28,723 nucleotides of DNA, taken from the IMG/VR virus record IMGVR_UViG_3300017963_000641, positions 1 through 28,723 of that record. One strand, 5' to 3'. How positions within the stretch are numbered: position 1 is the stretch's first letter; the number at the start of each line of letters is the position of its first letter. Shown one piece after another: positions 7,868-15,943 of this stretch. This DNA is from a virus. The position numbers were made by a program, and so were the translations under genes. A model generated the notes under the pieces. It made no database searches and was not told the origin of the DNA. It was given only the letters and a program-made list of their open reading frames with translations.

Positions 7868-8556
7868 TGGGATTGTATAAGAGAATGTTAGGGTCAAGTA
7901 ATTTTAGGGTAGGTTCGTATAGGTCAACGAGTTCTCGTGGTAGTTCTTCAAGATATAATAATTCACAAAGAAGTCCTATTGAATTATCCGAAGCAGATTT
8001 AAGGCAATTTAATGCCGATATAGTTAAGTTGCTAAAACAAGTAAAGGATAAAAAAGCAATAGCAAATATAATATATCCAGCTTCCGAGATAGTTAGAGAT
8101 CGAGCCAAACAATTAACTCCGGTTGCTCAACCAAGAAAACGACAAAAAGGATTTAGAAGGGAATTTAGTCCGAAACGATTGCGACCGGATGTTTTATATT
8201 TTTACAAAAAGGAAGGTGCAAGGAAAGCTGGTAAAGGGAAAGGTAAGATTAGATATAAATTTGGATTAGGAAACATTAAGAGTTCTATTCAAGTAATTTC
8301 AAAAGAGAAAGGATATAGAACTCCGATTGGTATAATTGGACCAATGTTCACAAAATTAAAAAGTGTAGTAAATCCAAATGATAAAAGGTTCAACGGTTGG
8401 TATGCACATATGATTTTTGGAGGAGCTAAACAATTTGGAGAGAAGGTTACATATAGGGCATTAAGAGATTCTAAAACATTAATATTTAATCAGATTAGCG
8501 CGGAAGTAAACAAATATTTAAATAGAACAAAAACTAATCTACGAAAGGTAAGTTAA
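7867..8556 (+). CDS. Neck / tail-completion protein, HK97 gp10-like
   Basis: A 229-aa basic protein. After a Ser/Arg-rich, probably disordered start (residues 1-38) comes a helical region (LRQFNADIVKLLKQVKDKKAIANIIYPASEIVRDRAKQL shape). A TPVAQPRKRQKG loop follows, then a beta domain with LGNIKSSIQVIS and GIIGPMFTKLKS, and a C-terminal YAHMIFGGAKQFGE. The order helix, 'A..L.P', beta sheet, 'W..h..efG' is that of the HK97 gp10 family, which helps join head and tail. The N-terminal tail and the Lys/Gly-rich insertion near KAGKGKGKIRYK make it longer than many relatives. The family call is probable. Confidence 0.65.
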   Translation: MGLYKRMLGSSNFRVGSYRSTSSRGSSSRYNNSQRSPIELSEADLRQFNADIVKLLKQVKDKKAIANIIYPASEIVRDRAKQLTPVAQPRKRQKGFRREFSPKRLRPDVLYFYKKEGARKAGKGKGKIRYKFGLGNIKSSIQVISKEKGYRTPIGIIGPMFTKLKSVVNPNDKRFNGWYAHMIFGGAKQFGEKVTYRALRDSKTLIFNQISAEVNKYLNRTKTNLRKVS

Positions 8557-8963
8557 TGACAACAAATGAAATTGGTAAGGCGATTTATGGATTACTTAAC
8601 GGAGCAAGTTCTGTTACTAATATTGTTGGCAGTCGTATTTATCCTGTTTCTGTACCACAATTTGCAGATTTCCCTTTCGTGGTATATACGACAACGGATA
8701 CAGAGCCGTCTATGACAAAGGATGGAAGTTCGCCTTTGGATGTAATCACGGTTCAAATTGATATGTACGCTAATGATTTTGACACGAACGCGACATTAGC
8801 CGGGGCGATACGATCAACTTTAGATTTTTACACCGGAACTATAAACGGACAAGCGATACAAAGAATAACAATGACGAATAGTAGCGATGGAGATTACAAC
8901 GCGGAATTGGAGGTTTTCTATTCGACTCAAGATTATCAAATCAGACTAAAACGTGAAAGATAA
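8556..8963 (+). CDS. Tail terminator / tail-completion protein, DUF3168-like
   Basis: A 135-aa protein matching the DUF3168 / gp17-like tail-completion pattern: IGKAIYGLLNGASSVTNIVGSRIYPVSVPQ at the start. It continues with FPFVVYTTTD, VITVQIDMYANDFDTNATLAGAIRSTLD and a final YSTQDYQIRLKRE. Such proteins form a hexameric ring that caps the tail tube and fixes its length before joining to the head. The ATG overlaps the preceding stop (TAATG) and the stop overlaps the next ATG in the same way. Confidence 0.82.
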   Translation: MTTNEIGKAIYGLLNGASSVTNIVGSRIYPVSVPQFADFPFVVYTTTDTEPSMTKDGSSPLDVITVQIDMYANDFDTNATLAGAIRSTLDFYTGTINGQAIQRITMTNSSDGDYNAELEVFYSTQDYQIRLKRER

Positions 8964-9169
8964 TGGAAGTTTTATTTTTACAAGACTGGTTAAATCCGGC
9001 AACAAATAAAATCATATATAAAGGCAGAAGAGTACACATTATGAAGAAAAAGGCATTGGAGTTAATTGCGGATGGGATTGCACAAGAAGTATTACCATTT
9101 GGGGTTGAGCAAGTGATTGAAGCCGAAACAAAAAAGGAAAAAAAGAAAAATCGAAAAAGAATATTTTAA
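8963..9169 (+). CDS. Small basic tail-region protein, 68 aa
   Basis: A 68-aa protein with two short strands (VLFLQDWLNP, KIIYKGRRVHI), one helix (KKKALELIADGIAQEVL) and a very Lys-rich end. The same three-part layout appears in the 77-aa protein at 6706-6939. Alignment by eye pairs ALELIADGIAQEVL with ELADKLIKEGYAVLV. No family is recognised and the function is unknown. It is coupled to the tail terminator gene by TAATG and is followed by an A-rich leader before the major tail protein. Confidence 0.55.
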   Translation: MEVLFLQDWLNPATNKIIYKGRRVHIMKKKALELIADGIAQEVLPFGVEQVIEAETKKEKKKNRKRIF

Positions 9170-9188
9170 AACTTAAAATTCATAGAAA

Positions 9189-9611
9189 ATGGCAGTAAAT
9201 GACATAATTAATGGAACAGACCTTCGCATATATAAGGATGGCACAACCGCCATTGGCGAAGCGACAACGGCTACTTTATCAGTTACAAGGGAAATGCGAA
9301 ACATCCTTACAAAGGATTCTCCAAGTTCCGGGTGGGTTTCAAATAAACCTGGACAAAAATCGGCTACATTAACCGTAGAGGCATTGTATAGCGAAACATC
9401 CGATAACGTACAACCAGATGTTTTATTCGATGCGCTCGATAACGGAACTGTTTTGGCTTTAACTTTAACCGAGAATACATCCGGTTACAACTTCTATTCC
9501 TTTAGCGCATATTGTACTTCTTGGGAAGTGAATACTCCGGTTGAAGATAACTCTTCCGTGTCCGCAACATTTACGATTTCTGGAGCGGTTTATCGCGGAA
9601 CAAACGCTTAA
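9189..9611 (+). CDS. Major tail protein (tube)
   Basis: A 140-aa beta-rich protein that would polymerise into the tail tube. Typical phrases are NGTDLRIYKDGTTAIGEATTATLSV, REMRNILTKDSPSSGW, KSATLTVEALY and a final SVSATFTISGAVYRG. These match the TP901-1-type phage tail tube family (Phage_tail_2). It stands just before the tail chaperone and tape measure genes, the usual place. Its leader (AATTCATAGAAAATGG) is A-rich, as for a strongly translated Bacteroidota gene. The length is normal for this family. Confidence 0.85.
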   Translation: MAVNDIINGTDLRIYKDGTTAIGEATTATLSVTREMRNILTKDSPSSGWVSNKPGQKSATLTVEALYSETSDNVQPDVLFDALDNGTVLALTLTENTSGYNFYSFSAYCTSWEVNTPVEDNSSVSATFTISGAVYRGTNA

Positions 9612-9643
9612 TTAAATGAACACACCACAAACACGGATTAACA

Positions 9644-9985
9644 ATGGTTAGATTTACTAAAATAAACAATAAGGAAGTGCCTGTTTCATTCGGGAATGCG
9701 ACTCTGATTCGCTTCGAAGAAGAAACGGGCATTTCTATTTTAACTCTTGGACAAAGTCCTTTGAATTACAAGGATTCATTGAAATTAATATTCGAAGGAT
9801 TGAGAGATGGACATAGAAAGGAAAAGATAGAGTTTAAATGGACCTTTGAAGATATGTGCGATGAATTGGATGAAGATATGGATGCAATTACACGAATTAT
9901 GAATCTATTCGCCAATTCAATGCCGACTGAAGAAAAAAAAACGAAAACGAGTCGAACGAAAGCGCATCTGACTCAAACAAAATAA
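9644..9985 (+). CDS. Tail assembly chaperone, gpG-like (zero-frame product)
   Basis: A 113-aa acidic protein between the tail tube and tape measure genes, the standard position for the tail assembly chaperone. It has the expected start with a small beta portion (VRFTKINNKEVPVSFGNATLIRFEEE), a helical middle (YKDSLKLIFEGLRDG, FEDMCDELDEDMDAITRIMNLF) and a polar end. Near its 3' end a run of nine A residues (9933-9941) offers a slippery site. A -1 shift there joins this frame to the one ending at 10323. The zero-frame end (KTKTSRTKAHLTQTK) looks unstructured, as expected if the main role is carried by the shared part and the fusion. Confidence 0.78.
   Translation: MVRFTKINNKEVPVSFGNATLIRFEEETGISILTLGQSPLNYKDSLKLIFEGLRDGHRKEKIEFKWTFEDMCDELDEDMDAITRIMNLFANSMPTEEKKTKTSRTKAHLTQTK
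9933..9941 (+). other. Probable -1 ribosomal frameshift site (A run)
   Basis: Nine A residues include A AAA AAA in the correct phase (9934-9940) relative to the chaperone frame. Slipping back one base continues without a stop through NENESNESASDSNK into the downstream frame ending at 10323. The position, between tail tube and tape measure, is where most long-tailed phages use this kind of recoding. Confidence 0.7.
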
Positions 9986-10323
9986 CCACTTGGAATCAAA
10001 TACGAGAAATCGCTATTGGGCAAATGGGAATGAGCAACCAAGATTTTTTAGATTCAGATTTTGTTGTGGTTATGGACGCAATCAAAGGTTTCAATCAAAT
10101 GAAACAATTAGAGTTCAGAAGCCAATGGGAGCAAACAAGATGGTTGGCAACGATAGGATTGCAACCGTATAGCGGCAAGGGTAAGACAATTAAAATGACG
10201 GATCTAATTGTATTTGATTGGGAGAAAGAAGAAAAGCCGGTTAAACGAGAAATGACAGCAGCGCAGAAGGAATATAGAAGAAGAATGGACGAATTTATGA
10301 AAAAGCAACACGGTCAAGCATAA
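9940..10323 (+). CDS. Tail assembly chaperone, T portion (reached by -1 frameshift)
   Basis: The frame entered after the slip is open from the slippery run to a TAA at 10321-10323. It adds 127 residues to the first 99 of the upstream gene, giving a fusion of about 226 aa. The sequence TTWNQIREIAIGQMGMSNQDFLDSDF and the following helices have the look of the tail chaperone second domain. The end is rich in Arg and Lys (KEYRRRMDEFMKKQHG). Independent translation from ATG 10024 is possible, but would cut the first helix (TTWNQIREIAIGQMG), which continues smoothly in this frame. The fusion would bind the tape measure protein during tail assembly and is absent from the virion in known systems. Confidence 0.7.
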   Translation, partial: NENESNESASDSNKITTWNQIREIAIGQMGMSNQDFLDSDFVVVMDAIKGFNQMKQLEFRSQWEQTRWLATIGLQPYSGKGKTIKMTDLIVFDWEKEEKPVKREMTAAQKEYRRRMDEFMKKQHGQA

Positions 10324-10326
10324 GAT

Positions 10327-12897
10327 ATGGCAGCAAATCAAATGAACGTATTTCTTAATCTGGACGTTAATAAGTTTAACGCAGCATTAAGAAATGCGCA
10401 AAGAAGTATGACCAAGTTCGGTCGCTCAATGCAACGAGTTGGACAAAACTTGACCACATCCGTAACTTTACCCGTTGTTGCAATCGGTGGTAATGCATTA
10501 AGGACTGCTGCACAATTCGAATCTGCAATGAATCAAGTTGCAGCCGTATCAGGTGCAACCGGAAAACAATTTCAAGAATTAGAAAACCTTGCAAAGCAAT
10601 TAGGCGAAACAACTTCTTTTAGCGCAAGTCAAGCTGCGGAAGGTATGTCGTTTCTTGCAATGGCTGGTTTTGAGGTCAATGATATACTTCAATCAATGCC
10701 AGGCGTTTTAAATCTTGCAGCAGCGGGGCAAATGGATTTGGCAATGGCTTCGGATATTGCAAGTAATATCTTAACCGGTTTCGGCAAGGATGCAAGTGAA
10801 ATGGCAAATGCAGTAGATGTACTTGCAAAAACATTTACAAGTTCAAATACAAACCTTGAGCAATTAGGAGAAGCAATGGCTTATGTCGCTCCGGTTGCTA
10901 ATTCTGCCGGATTACAATTTGAAGAAGTTTCTGCTGCCGTTGGATTACTTGGTAATGCCGGTATTCAAGCATCAATGGCTGGAACTGCATTAAGGGGTTC
11001 GATTAGTAGGTTATTAAGTCCAACTGCCGAATCCGAAAAAATATTGAATCGACTTGGTATTACTGCTTTAGATAGCGCTGGAAACCTTTTGCCGCTAAAT
11101 CAAATTATAGAACAACTCGAAAAAAGTGGTGCTACAACTGCTGACATATTAACCATTTTTGGGGATAGAGCCGGACCAGGTATTTCAGCATTAGTAGATC
11201 AAGGTTCGCAATCATTAAGAGAGTTAACAAAGGAATTAGAAAATAGTGGCGGTACGGCTCAAACGATTGCGGATAAACAATTAGAAGGATTAAACGGTGC
11301 ATTAAAAAGGCTTCAATCAGCATTCGAAGGTTTAATGATAACCATTGCTGATTCTGGATTATTAGATGCAGCAACAAGGTTAATTGAAAAATTAACCGCT
11401 TCGGTTAGTAAGTTAGCTGAAAGATGGAGAAAATTATCACCTGAAGTTCAAGAGAATATACTTTTAATGGTTGGAATTGCGGCTGCGGTTGGTCCGTTGT
11501 TATTAATATTTGGTAATCTTGTTACAGTTAGCGCAAGTTTAGTTGGCACATTTGCAAACATAACAAAAGGAATTTTAAGTGGTAGTGCTGCGTTTACACG
11601 TGTAATTCCAGTTATAGGAACAGTTATTACTTTATTTATAGGAATGTATAAAAATTCCGAAAACTTTAGAAATAGCATTGTTCCTTTAGTTAAATCCATT
11701 GGCAATCTTGGTACTGCTTTTATTAAGTTGGTAGATATTATGGTTTCGGCAGTACCCGGATTGAGTGGAATTGCTGATGTTTTTAAAATATTAGGAGATA
11801 GTTTCGCGGTCGTTTTAAATGGTTGGACTGATTTATTTAATGGATTAGCTGATTTAGATTTTGGAAAAATTATTACTGGTATTTTAGATTTAAGCGGATT
11901 AGGAAATGTAAAGAGAGCAATAATTGACGGCAAAAGTTATGGCGAATCCTATGCTGAAGCCGTTAAATGGGCAATGAGTAATTCATTAAATAAATCTGAA
12001 ATTGACAAACTTTACGCACCATTCCAACAAGCTCCAATTCCATTTATGCCGGGAGTATCTGCTTTACCAGGTATGTCAAAGCCAACTCCAACGCCTAAAA
12101 CCGTAACTCCTACTCCTACTGGTAAACCAAAAGGGAAAGAAGAAGAAGAAGCGATTAAAATAAATAAAAAACAAGCCTATTCAACCGGATTAGTTAATAC
12201 GCAATTACTTAATCAAGTTGAATCAATAAATAAGGTTAAATCGGCTCAAAGTGTATTAAATGAAGAATTTGAAAAAGCAAACGAAAGTTTACACAGAAAA
12301 GTAGTTTTACTTACCGAAAACGGACCAATAGAAATTGAACAAGCTAAAATTGATGAAGCAAAAATAAAGAACCAAGAAAGAATTAACGCGCTAAACGAAC
12401 GCGCTCAAACATTATTACAAGGTGTTGCAAGTATAGCTTCAACCGTTACGGATTCTGTATTTACCGCATTAGAACGAGGGCAAAACGTATTTAAATCATT
12501 AACACAAGGAATAAAGCAAATGATTGTGCAGTTAATTAAGGCTATTGCACAAGCGGCTATATTTGCAACTATTTTATCATTGATTCCGGGTGGTTCTGCG
12601 GTCGGTAAATTATTTAGCGGAATTGGATTAAAAACGGGCAGAGGTTCATTTGGTGGTAACATATTGGGATTACTCGGACTCGCTTCAGGTGGATTAGTGA
12701 CCGGACCGACAATGGCTTTGGTCGGAGAAGGAAGCGGAACAAGTTTAAGTAATCCGGAAGTTGTTGCGCCTTTGGATAAGTTACGGTCGATGTTGTCTAA
12801 TGTAGGAACAAATGGAAATTTTGTAGCGTCCACAAGATTGCAAGGTTCTGATTTATTATTGGTTGTTGAACGAGCCGAACGAAATCGAAATAGATAA
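10327..12897 (+). CDS. Tape measure protein
   Basis: An 856-aa protein that sets tail length and is packed inside the tail tube. The N-terminal half has the TP901-type core: MQRVGQNLTTSVTLPVVAIG, AAQFESAMNQVAAVSGATG, ASQAAEGMSFLAMAGF and AGLQFEEVSAAVGLLGNAGI. Two hydrophobic stretches follow (about residues 377-413 and 738-757), then a Pro/Thr-rich linker (PTPTPKTVTPTPTGKPK) and a coiled-coil stretch. The C-terminus carries LASGGLVTGPTMALVGEGSG and PEVVAPLDKLRSML, a common ending. With the known rule of about 0.15 nm of tail per residue, the tail would be near 130 nm. No lysozyme or peptidase domain is seen. It overlaps the next ATG by one base. Confidence 0.92.
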   Translation: MAANQMNVFLNLDVNKFNAALRNAQRSMTKFGRSMQRVGQNLTTSVTLPVVAIGGNALRTAAQFESAMNQVAAVSGATGKQFQELENLAKQLGETTSFSASQAAEGMSFLAMAGFEVNDILQSMPGVLNLAAAGQMDLAMASDIASNILTGFGKDASEMANAVDVLAKTFTSSNTNLEQLGEAMAYVAPVANSAGLQFEEVSAAVGLLGNAGIQASMAGTALRGSISRLLSPTAESEKILNRLGITALDSAGNLLPLNQIIEQLEKSGATTADILTIFGDRAGPGISALVDQGSQSLRELTKELENSGGTAQTIADKQLEGLNGALKRLQSAFEGLMITIADSGLLDAATRLIEKLTASVSKLAERWRKLSPEVQENILLMVGIAAAVGPLLLIFGNLVTVSASLVGTFANITKGILSGSAAFTRVIPVIGTVITLFIGMYKNSENFRNSIVPLVKSIGNLGTAFIKLVDIMVSAVPGLSGIADVFKILGDSFAVVLNGWTDLFNGLADLDFGKIITGILDLSGLGNVKRAIIDGKSYGESYAEAVKWAMSNSLNKSEIDKLYAPFQQAPIPFMPGVSALPGMSKPTPTPKTVTPTPTGKPKGKEEEEAIKINKKQAYSTGLVNTQLLNQVESINKVKSAQSVLNEEFEKANESLHRKVVLLTENGPIEIEQAKIDEAKIKNQERINALNERAQTLLQGVASIASTVTDSVFTALERGQNVFKSLTQGIKQMIVQLIKAIAQAAIFATILSLIPGGSAVGKLFSGIGLKTGRGSFGGNILGLLGLASGGLVTGPTMALVGEGSGTSLSNPEVVAPLDKLRSMLSNVGTNGNFVASTRLQGSDLLLVVERAERNRNR

Positions 12898-14822
12898 TGC
12901 CGAAAAAATTTGAATCAACATTTTTTTCTGAATCGGGAGCTGAATACATTATAGAGATTCATCAAAGTACCTTTACTGGGTCGGCTACTCAATTTGATAC
13001 ACTTGGGGTTCAAATAAAATATGATACTGGTGGGGATGAAGATAATAGGTTTAAATCAGTAATAAGTTCCGAGGCTTCTATTGATATGCACATTGATTCT
13101 TCTGCATTAAATTCTTTTGTAGAAGATTTAGTTACATCTTATGAAGATGAATATTTTTTATATATAAGAACGAATCAAACAACAGGTCAAACAGTATTCA
13201 AATGGGTTGGATATATTTTAACCGATTTGGTTTCCATTGAAGATGTTGATTTAAACCTTGGTTATTCTTTTGTACTAAAAGCAAAGGATGGATTAAATAC
13301 TTTAAAAAATATTGATTATAACGACAATGGAGTTCCATATACGGGAAAAGATTCTATATTTTCACACTTACTAAAGGTTTTATTAAAATTAGGTTCAGTT
13401 AATTATGCTTACGCATCGATTACAGAACCTTTATTTTCGGTAGTAATAAATTGGCATTCTCAAGAATATACATATAATTCTAACAATACAGTCTTAACAA
13501 AGGCAAGGATTCCGCATCGAGCATTTTATCACATTGACACCAAAGGCAATTACGTTTATAAAAACTGTTACGAAGTTTTAGAAGAAATATGCAAAACATT
13601 TGGAGCGCGAATTATTAATAGCGGATCAGGATTTTATATTACACAAATCAATGAATATCTAAATGCAAATTCGGTTATTGAAAAGAGTTATCCATTATTA
13701 GGTAGCTTACAAACTAATACAAGAGATTATTCGATTCTTCACGACCAATCCGATATAGATAATTCTGATTTATATAGATTAACCGGAAGTTCTTTTGAGT
13801 TCTTTGCTCCATTGCAATATGCTCGAGTTGAATACGAACATTTAGCAACAAGAAACTTATTACCAGGTGCAATTTGGGATTACAACGATGAAACTGCAAA
13901 GGTTGCTGAAGATGTTGCATCCAATAATTTTGATTCAATTCTGCAACTTGATTTTACACTTGCATTTTATACTGCATTTACTCAAACGGTTGCAACTACA
14001 TCTTTTCAAGACCATTACGTTGTTTTTAGAATTTTAATAAAATTAGAAGGAGAAGTAACAAATCATTATTATCAAAATCAATTTATAAGGCAGTATAATA
14101 AATTCGATGAAATAGGATTGCAAAATGCTTATTGGGATACAACAGAAGGTTATTATTATTTTCTATTACCAAAGGTTACAGATGGTAACGAAATATTGCA
14201 AAACATTCAATTAATAATTCCGCAAGTTCCAGCTGATGGAGATTTATCCGTAAAGGTTGAGTTTTATAATGTATATGGAGAATATGGTATTAATCCATTA
14301 ACTGCTATTTTACAAGGTGGTTCAGTTCCGGTTTTAGAAGATTATTATACCGTAACTTATGAGGCTTCAAATACATTCCTACAATACATTCATACCGGAT
14401 TCTTTTCGGATCAAAACGATATTATTAGATTTCAGTCCGACAACGATAATACGGCATATAAAACTTATGAGGTTAAAACCATTATTGGTGATGGTCCTAA
14501 TTTAAATTCTCCTGGTCATTTAGAAGTTAAAAACGATTCTGATGAATGGGTAATTACTGAAAACGGATGGAAGGTTGGAAATACAGGAGATGCAAAAAAC
14601 ATAAGTCAATTATTAGCAAACGAATCAATTAAAGGTCAATTATTGCCAGTTCGTAAATTTATGGGAACAACAATGGTAATGACTGATCCTGATAATGCGT
14701 TTTTACAACCACATTACGCAATTAATTATAATAGTGCCTATTGGATTTTTCACGGTGGTACTTATGATTTATATAGAGATATGGTAACAGGAATTTGGTA
14801 TCAAGTAAAAGAAGACAGTTAA
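12897..14822 (+). CDS. Tail-tip / baseplate protein (probable)
   Basis: A 641-aa protein directly after the tape measure, where distal tail and tail-tip proteins are encoded. The N-terminal 150 residues (FFSESGAEYIIEIHQSTFTG, SSEASIDMHIDSS, VFKWVGYILTDLVSIEDV) look like a beta-barrel attachment domain. Residues about 225-275 (YKNCYEVLEEICKTFGARII) look like part of a hub domain such as that of T4 gp27. The rest is beta-rich with many Asn and Tyr. I have seen this layout in flavobacterial phages but cannot name a family with certainty. It would join the tube to the fibres encoded next. It is coupled to its neighbours by TAATG at both ends. Confidence 0.6.
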   Translation: MPKKFESTFFSESGAEYIIEIHQSTFTGSATQFDTLGVQIKYDTGGDEDNRFKSVISSEASIDMHIDSSALNSFVEDLVTSYEDEYFLYIRTNQTTGQTVFKWVGYILTDLVSIEDVDLNLGYSFVLKAKDGLNTLKNIDYNDNGVPYTGKDSIFSHLLKVLLKLGSVNYAYASITEPLFSVVINWHSQEYTYNSNNTVLTKARIPHRAFYHIDTKGNYVYKNCYEVLEEICKTFGARIINSGSGFYITQINEYLNANSVIEKSYPLLGSLQTNTRDYSILHDQSDIDNSDLYRLTGSSFEFFAPLQYARVEYEHLATRNLLPGAIWDYNDETAKVAEDVASNNFDSILQLDFTLAFYTAFTQTVATTSFQDHYVVFRILIKLEGEVTNHYYQNQFIRQYNKFDEIGLQNAYWDTTEGYYYFLLPKVTDGNEILQNIQLIIPQVPADGDLSVKVEFYNVYGEYGINPLTAILQGGSVPVLEDYYTVTYEASNTFLQYIHTGFFSDQNDIIRFQSDNDNTAYKTYEVKTIIGDGPNLNSPGHLEVKNDSDEWVITENGWKVGNTGDAKNISQLLANESIKGQLLPVRKFMGTTMVMTDPDNAFLQPHYAINYNSAYWIFHGGTYDLYRDMVTGIWYQVKEDS

Positions 14823-15943
14823 TGCCTTACACAGAACAATCTTTAGTTTATTTATCAAGAGATTACCGTTTGGTGGCTTCATACGGTGCGGTAGGTGCTT
14901 CTTCTTCAGCTGGTGGTGCAGTTATTACAGATAATGACGATACATCAATAATTAATCCAGAGATTGGACACGGAGTAATATTTCAAGAGGTATTAACCGC
15001 TTCTGGTTCTGCTACCTTTACGGTTACGGAAAACAACGGAGTTTTACCTGAAAACGCAGCTGAAATTACTATATATAGAAATGGTTTGTTGTTAAATCAA
15101 ACCTATATAAGTTCACTTGATGCGATAAATGGTCAATTTACATTAAGTTTTACACCTGATGTTGGAGATAGAATTGCAGTAGTTTGGTTCTTTAGGGGAG
15201 AACTTGAAGATAGCGGAATATACCAACAGATATTTACACCAAGTGGATCTTCCGATACCTTTACTTGTACTTCTAATAACGGAATTATTCCAAGTAGAAA
15301 ACAAGAAATGTTAATTTACCAAAATGGTATTTTTATTGATTCTGATAAGGTTACAAGCTACTCACAAACAACATCTGAATTTACTTTGAATTATACTCCA
15401 AGTGCAGACGATAGTATCGCAGCTATTTGGTTTATGTCGCTGCCTAATAATTTAAAAATAATCCAAGAACAATTCATCGCGGATGGAACGCAATCAACCT
15501 TTACGGTGACCAAAAATGGAGGCAAACTCGCAAAGACAAAGGATGCGATTCTATTAATGCGAAACGGACAACATATTAATAACGATTATATATCCGGGAT
15601 TAACACAACAAACGGAACAATCACAATGACATTCGCTCCGGATCAAGGCGATGACATTACCTTGATTTGGTTTGTTGAGGAATTTGTTACACCTACGACC
15701 AATGCCGTGTCAATGTTTCAACAAGAATTTACTGCGGATGGGGTTTCGGCTACGTTTACGGTTACGGAGAACGAAGGTAAATTACCGGAAGATTTACCTT
15801 CTATTATGATATACAGAAACGGGCAATTCATATCTAATCAATTCATTTCTTCACACGATCCGGTCGCGGGTACGGTTACATTTAGTTTCGTTCCGCGTTC
15901 GGGAGAAAAAATAACCATTGTATGGGTCGTTTCAAATTTGTAA
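14822..15943 (+). CDS. Tail protein with four tandem beta-domain repeats
   Basis: A 373-aa protein. An N-terminal part of about 50 residues (LVYLSRDYRLVASYGAVG, Ser/Gly-rich linker) probably attaches to the tail tip. Four repeats of about 72 residues follow, at residues 54-124, 134-204, 214-285 and 299-370. Each has the frame 'F.Q.F...G...TFTVT.N.G.LP....I.IYRNG..I....IS.....G..T..F.P..GD.I..VWF'. Such 'NG' beta repeats are common in phage fibres and bind surfaces or act as spacers. The start is the ATG at 14822 overlapping the previous stop; an upstream ATG at 14795 would lie inside the previous gene. The last 22 bases overlap the next gene. Confidence 0.75.
   Translation: MPYTEQSLVYLSRDYRLVASYGAVGASSSAGGAVITDNDDTSIINPEIGHGVIFQEVLTASGSATFTVTENNGVLPENAAEITIYRNGLLLNQTYISSLDAINGQFTLSFTPDVGDRIAVVWFFRGELEDSGIYQQIFTPSGSSDTFTCTSNNGIIPSRKQEMLIYQNGIFIDSDKVTSYSQTTSEFTLNYTPSADDSIAAIWFMSLPNNLKIIQEQFIADGTQSTFTVTKNGGKLAKTKDAILLMRNGQHINNDYISGINTTNGTITMTFAPDQGDDITLIWFVEEFVTPTTNAVSMFQQEFTADGVSATFTVTENEGKLPEDLPSIMIYRNGQFISNQFISSHDPVAGTVTFSFVPRSGEKITIVWVVSNL
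14981..15931 (+). repeat. Four tandem protein-level repeats of about 72 residues
   Basis: Repeat units lie at about 14981-15193, 15221-15433, 15461-15676 and 15716-15931. Start-to-start spacing is 80, 80 and 85 codons. Units 1 and 4 are the most alike (SATFTVTENNG / SATFTVTENEG and IYRNG in both). Unit 2 has diverged most, with a Cys in its first strand (DTFTCTSNNG). Confidence 0.8.

Noticed and set aside
9616-9651. An 11-residue ORF (MNTPQTRINNG) overlapping the start of the tail chaperone
   Set aside because: It could be a leader peptide for coupling, but it is short enough to occur by chance and has no other support.
11448-11933. A 161-residue minus-strand frame inside the tape measure gene
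   Set aside because: It is the antisense of a well-supported gene, with a Pro/Asn/Ile composition typical of such shadows and no promoter or leader.
14795-14821. An upstream start for the four-repeat protein
   Set aside because: The extra residues lie inside the preceding gene. The ATG at 14822 overlaps the stop in the TAATG pattern used all along this operon.
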